Notes under the pieces: generated by a model
The model's database searches: none
Seen by the model: only the letters and a program-made list of their open reading frames with translations
Told to the model about the DNA's origin: nothing
In this document: piece after piece, positions 18,553 through 22,500 of the stretch
How positions within the stretch are numbered: the first letter of the stretch is position 1
How the letters are laid out: the number at the start of each line of letters is the position of its first letter
Translations under genes and position numbers: made by a program
Assembly: GCA_030141605.1 (NCBI GenBank)
Contig: JAQGDQ010000260.1
Coordinates: 75,001-97,500 of the forward strand
Length of the DNA stretch: 22,500 nucleotides
Direction of reading: 5' to 3'
Source: Tubiluchus corallicola
Lineage: Eukaryota; Priapulida; Priapulimorpha; Priapulimorphida; Tubiluchidae

Positions 18553-18805
18553 CTTGTGTCACAGAGAAAGGCGTAAGATGCTCAAAATGGCCTGTGAGAA
18601 GCCTACCACGGATTATGGCTGATGGCTTATGGTAGTCAAAACGCTGTAGGTGGAGATAGCTAATGCATTTTCATGTGTGACAGAGTATTATGTATTGTAA
18701 CATGTATTATCTGTGTGACAGGGACTATTGGTTAACAAACGTTTATTTTTCATGAGGCGGTTTTTTTCTCCTCGCGACTTACGCCTTCCATCTCTGTGTG
18801 ACAAG
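18553..18805. mobile_element. MITE with about 25-bp inverted termini
   Basis: The left end is CTTGTGTCACAGAGAAAGGC followed by GTAAG. The reverse complement of the right end is CTTGTCACACAGAGATGGAA followed by GGCGTAAG, so the ends agree apart from small indels. Two internal GTGTGACAG motifs (18677-18723) repeat part of the terminus. The element is 253 bp, non-coding, with no clear target duplication. Confidence 0.7.
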
Positions 18806-19287
18806 GACCTAAGAGAGAATCATTGCAATATGTGGCATGTAATTGTATTATGCTGTACCTGTTTGCACTATGTGAACAATTTACTGTACAAATACAAGCA
18901 AGAGTAGTCCAGAATAATTTTTGCTCTATGTATATATTCATATATGTGCATATATTTCCTTTAATTGGTGAAAAGACCAATTATTATAAGACCATTATTT
19001 GCCGCATCACTTGACATTACTGGCTGGTTTAATGCCCGCAGTGGCTTGTAATACGGCAAGAGAAGTTGCCAAGTCTGCTTCCAGGAAAATTTGCTGTAAA
19101 TTTTTCTGGCAATGAAACTTGAAACAACTAATTTACAGTTAACTACGAAATTAAATTTTCCACGTAAGAAATTAAAATGAAGTTTTGGCACGCTTTTTTA
19201 TTGTTTTATTTTGTTTGATTTCTTTGCGTTTTTGAAAAAATATAGCTGTATTGTCCACTTAAAATGCTCAATTGTTTTTGCTTTTAG
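18806..19287. other. Intron remainder
   Basis: AT-rich sequence with a TATATTCATATATGTGCATA run near 18930. No exon or repeat family was recognised. Confidence 0.6.
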
Positions 19288-19436
19288 GTTCATTACAGAG
19301 AGCTCTTGCTCTGCCTGAAAGCTTAGAGAAACATTCACGGATTCAGGCTTTAACAAACATCGTTAGCACGATTATTGAGAACTGTCCTTCCTCCAACAAC
19401 AACAACAATCCACTGCCATTACTGAAATCTCAGCTG
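19288..19436 (+). CDS. HUWE1: HUWE1 exon t
   Basis: It encodes SLQRALALPESLEKHSRIQA followed by LTNIVSTIIENCPSS, matching vertebrate [35 protein letters not shown]. An Asn run (five AAC/AAT codons) and PLPLLKSQL follow. The donor is CTG|GTGAGC, phase 0. The Asn run is a coding trinucleotide repeat and could vary in length. Confidence 0.96.
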
Positions 19437-20774
19437 GTGAGCTGCTCTCTTTTAGTGTTGTTTGAAACATGTAGAAAAAGTCGGTGACAACATACTGTAC
19501 TTGACAATCCAAGATGAAGCTCTTGTTTATTTTTTATACAAAATTTGTAATTAATGTGGTTACTGACAGTTGTCATCCTGTTTTTGAATTAAAGGAACAT
19601 TTATCGTTGCTTCTTGATATTGTTGGTCAAAACGTGCATTGGCAGTCAATGACTTTAACTAGCACGGTGCTGCTAATTTTCAAAAATCACAAAAGCAAGC
19701 TTGATCAAAGGATTTTTGTTCTGTTACTCGTAGTCAATAATTGACATAAACAGTCAAAAGTGCCAAAAAAATAAAATAAAAGCAACTTGTCCCAATAGCA
19801 TCAAGTGTTATAATAAAACTAAAACCCTTGCTACACTTAAGTATAAACTTTGAAATAGTGTTTTTACTAAAAGTTAGTAATTGGTTATTTACTAGCAACA
19901 AGTAATCAATTTTTCTTCGTCTTAAAAATGAATTTTTCAGTTAGGATGGGATCATAATCATTTAACAGAGAATAACCACAGTATCGAGTCTAAAGATTTT
20001 GTAAATAATGAAATCGAGTCATGTCCGGTAATTATTTAATGGAAAACCAGACCCAATCTTAAACTGTAGGTCAATCTGCTCTTTAAAATATTGAAAGGAA
20101 ACATATTATTTTTTTAAAAATGACTTACATGAAAGAATTATAATCACGCAAACACAATTTCGCGCTTGCGCCACTAGTTCTTCGCTGTTACATGCATTTC
20201 GCCATTCACTAGTTAGACGGGCACTTGCACCTGCATTTCGGAAACGCTTTGCAAAAAAACGGGTGCTGTACCTCTTAGTTTAGATGTGCTAGTTTCTGAC
20301 AAACTACGCACGTTCGACGGCTCGTGTGAGCACAGTGGTAAATTTGAAATTTGAATTTTTATCTTAAAACTTGTCTAGTTTTAGTACAACACATTGAATA
20401 TCTTACAGTAGCACTGTGCTTCAATGTTCTCTCACAAAGACGCTCATGGAATGTTTTTGGTGTTGAAAATTATGCTAGTTTGTGATGTCATCAATAGCTG
20501 AGCTCGCCCGCTGTTAATTAAGTTTTTAATTTATTATTTAATTATCAGAAGCGCTTTTGCAGTACTAATTGTGTTAAAATGAATACTTTTTATCGGACTT
20601 GAAAATGTGGTAGTGTATGAAATATCATCCTGTCTTCCTTTAAGGTAAAAACTCTAATAAACGACCCATAACAGAACAGTAGACAACATCTTACTATAAG
20701 TGAGAAAACCTCTGTTTGTTTCTCAGACTGTTGGTGAGGTACAAGCTTATACGAGTATATTTTATTTTTCCCAG
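19437..20774. other. Intron
   Basis: 1.34 kb. A GC-richer stretch at 20155-20340 (CGCGCTTGCGCCACTAGTTC) differs from its surroundings and may be an old insertion, but I cannot name it. A possible alternative acceptor lies at 20726. Confidence 0.55.
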
Positions 20775-20922
20775 GGCATGAACAGCATGATTAAGGTTCT
20801 AATTAAGAAAGGGGTTGTGACAGACTTGGCCAGGATTCCACATAATCTTGATCTCTCTAGTCCTAATATGGTCAATACGGTCAACGCAGCCTTGAAACCG
20901 CTGGAGACGATATCTCGCATTG
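20775..20922 (+). CDS. HUWE1: HUWE1 exon u
   Basis: [20 protein letters not shown] is followed by [20 protein letters not shown] and KPLETISRI. This is one of the best conserved blocks in the window (vertebrate [49 protein letters not shown]). The acceptor is TTTTTCCCAG|G and the donor is TTG|GTGAGT, with a split Val codon. The frame is also open 48 nt upstream to another AG at 20725-20726. Confidence 0.98.
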
Positions 20923-21195
20923 GTGAGTATCCCTTTCTCTGATAAATTTAGCTCTTGTCAGTTCTGTTGCTCATTGTTCATTGTTTAAGTTTATTGTTTT
21001 ATGAAAGACAATGCCATGCTGTTTAATCACTCATTACAAACAGCAGGTGTCGTGTGTGAGACACAATCAATATAAATCTTTTCGAAGGTGCAAATCGTTT
21101 AAAAGTATTTCGTTTTGTTAGTCTTAAAGCTGTTCAGCAATTAATCAGTCAACATGTTAATTGCTGTCTGTTAATGACAGTACAAGTGGAATATA

Positions 21196-21932
21196 CAGTA
21201 AGTCCTCGCTTAACGACGCTAGTGCGTTGCAACAAAATGCGATGTTAAGTGAAATGTTGTTAAACACATACCAAGACCTTCGTAGAAAGTAATGTAAAAC
21301 AATTGAGATGTGTTCCGAAGGTGAAAGTCAATGTTGCTTATATCATATAAACTAAACGTTTTGTGGGTTTTATTCATATTTCTACTGATTAATTTCTTTC
21401 TGTTTGCTTGAAACCACCTATCTTTCTTACCATTATCTAGCTAGACTTGCCAGAGGTTTCTCTTTCCTTAACGGTGAAGCCTATTTATAGACAGTTAGTG
21501 GTTAAACACTGCGTATTTAAAACTAAGCCGTGCATGGAGGACATTGAGATGATTTCATGTAGTACTAATCTGGTTGTTATAGCAAGAGGTTGCAAACAAA
21601 ATTCCTTGGCATAAAGTTTAAACCTCGGGTGTCTGGAGGCGAGTAAATCAGCAAATAGATGTTGCTTGATACAAACGGCTAAAATTTAATACATAGTCAG
21701 TCGGGAAGCAAAGGCATTACAGTAATTATACTGTTTTGGTTACTAATGCGTTTTTAGAACAGAATAATGCAATGTGTACCGTTTTAATGCTTCAAATTAT
21801 GTAAAAATAAGTTGCTGATAAAATAAAAAATGGCTGTGAGCAAAGTAAAAAAAATTACGGAGTGTCATTAAGTGAGAAAAGGTATTAAATGCTCAGCTTC
21901 TAAACGGGAAATCGTTAAGCAAGGACTTACTG
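21196..21932 (+). mobile_element. pogo/Tigger-like MITE, copy 2, complete with TIRs and TA target duplication
   Basis: The left end is CAGTAAGTCCTCGCTTAACG. The reverse complement of the right end is CAGTAAGTCCTTGCTTAACG. TA flanks both sides (21194-21195 and 21933-21934). Element length is 737 bp. Subterminal GTTAAGTGAAA / CATTAAGTGAG motifs repeat part of the terminus in inverse orientation. The CAGT start and TA duplication fit Tc1/mariner-superfamily pogo/Tigger elements. No transposase frame is left. 21196-21705 is shared with the copy at 11462. Confidence 0.9.
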
Positions 21933-22251
21933 TATTAGGTAACTGAAATTTTCTTTTGACAAATTGCACTGCAAATTTTCAGCATTGTCATAGATCTAGA
22001 TAAGATTGTCATTTTCAAGAAGCCGTTTATAATTTGTAAGAAAAGACAAGATCAAGGGCATCTTCTTCTACTTTCTTACTTATGTACGCTGGGTATTATT
22101 GCACCAGAGCTTCCCCGCAATATTTGCAAACACTTCTATCCTGGATTAATTTTGTGGCTTACGGTAATTAACATTTGAGTGAATTTTATGCAGATTACTG
22201 CCGTAAAAGTTTTATTGTTGAGTAAACCATTTGTCTCTGTTCTTTTGCTAG

Positions 22252-22416
22252 TTAATCAGCCATCTCCATCTAACAAGCTAAACAGCAAGAACAATAAAAC
22301 AACCGCCGCTGCTGAAACCACTAATGTTAATGATGCGACGTCACATGAACCGATTGACAGCCAAGCTACTGATATAGAAGCTAACGAACAAACTGACAAT
22401 GAAGCTGATGAGACAG
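22252..22416 (+). CDS. HUWE1: HUWE1 exon v: start of the acidic low-complexity region
   Basis: The split Val codon plus NQPSPSNKLNSKNNK matches vertebrate VNQPSSLFGSKSASSKNK. The rest is Asn/Thr/Ala-rich and then acidic (DIEANEQTDNEADET), leading towards the long acidic segment known in HUWE1. The acceptor is TTTTGCTAG|T. The donor is CAG|GTAGGA, leaving one base for the next exon outside the window. Confidence 0.93.
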
Positions 22417-22500
22417 GTAGGATGCTTTTAGCTGGAGATTTAGCTGAGTGGTCATAATATGTGCGTGACTGCAGTAGTTAAGTAATATTGAGCTTGGTTA

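Larger units (their letters stand above)
411..22416 (+). other. HUWE1: Partial gene model: HUWE1-type HECT E3 ubiquitin ligase, 22 internal exons
   Basis: HUWE1 is a giant E3 that transfers ubiquitin to targets such as MCL1, p53, MYC and histones in the cytoplasm and nucleus of mammals. The 22 exons below align in order and without gaps in phase to the central part of the vertebrate protein as I remember it. They cover the solenoid before the UBA, the UBA, the UIM, a charged linker, more solenoid, the WWE domain, a linker, armadillo-like repeats and the start of the acidic region. Exon lengths (123, 74, 158, 123, 135, 117, 81, 252, 114, 119, 147, 109, 227, 241, 187, 165, 119, 225, 160, 149, 148 and 165 nt) keep one continuous frame of 1,112 codons. 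Neither the start codon nor the HECT domain is present, so the gene extends beyond both window edges. Introns are ordinary GT..AG. The family assignment is firm; exact borders rest on splice consensus and phase, not on transcripts. Confidence 0.96.

Noticed and set aside
20155-20460. GC-richer intron patch that might be an exon or promoter.
   Set aside because: No open frame in phase with neighbouring exons and no clear repeat structure. Left as unexplained intron sequence.

Overview
The window is a piece of one large, intron-rich animal gene read on the + strand: the middle of a HUWE1 (MULE/ARF-BP1/UREB1) HECT-type E3 ubiquitin ligase orthologue. I can place 22 coding exons between 411 and 22416. 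All have GT..AG borders and matching codon phases, and together they give 3,338 coding nt (about 1,112 residues). The gene's N-terminal exons, acidic region and catalytic HECT domain lie outside the window. I found no second gene on either strand and no RNA gene.

The DNA is AT-rich, with introns of about 0.24-2 kb, metazoan splice signals, an interstitial TTAGGG tract and several short non-autonomous DNA transposons. This points to an invertebrate animal that is probably not an insect, given the TTAGGG-type repeat. A compact chordate or other invertebrate deuterostome such as an ascidian is my best guess, held weakly.

Layout. 411-3126 encodes part of the helical solenoid preceding the UBA. 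3480-4447 encodes a linker and the UBA domain, 5850-5930 the ubiquitin-interacting motif, and 6816-7067 a charged coiled-coil linker followed by helical repeats. 8269-9461 is further solenoid. 10384-11372 encodes the WWE domain and an acidic/lysine-rich linker. 11981-13125 is an armadillo-like segment, and 14429-15420 is a variable linker. 17482-20922 is the next conserved solenoid segment, and 22252-22416 starts the acidic, low-complexity region. The product would bind ubiquitin (UBA, UIM) and probably ADP-ribose-modified chains (WWE) while the solenoid presents substrates to the distant HECT domain.

Most of the unusual content is intronic or at exon ends. The exon starting at 15302 runs straight into a 39-bp minisatellite of 29 units. 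Nearly every unit carries a consensus 5' splice site (CAG|GTAAGC), and the first ten donors are in frame with the exon, so donor choice could add 0-9 copies of a 13-residue repeat. A second, 43-bp minisatellite abuts the donor of the UIM exon, and a smaller copy carrying the same donor-flank sequence sits in the preceding intron. Other introns hold an inverted pair of related 0.4-0.5 kb repeats, two pogo/Tigger-like MITEs, two foldback elements, a hAT-like MITE, a tRNA-derived SINE candidate and a degenerate telomeric tract.
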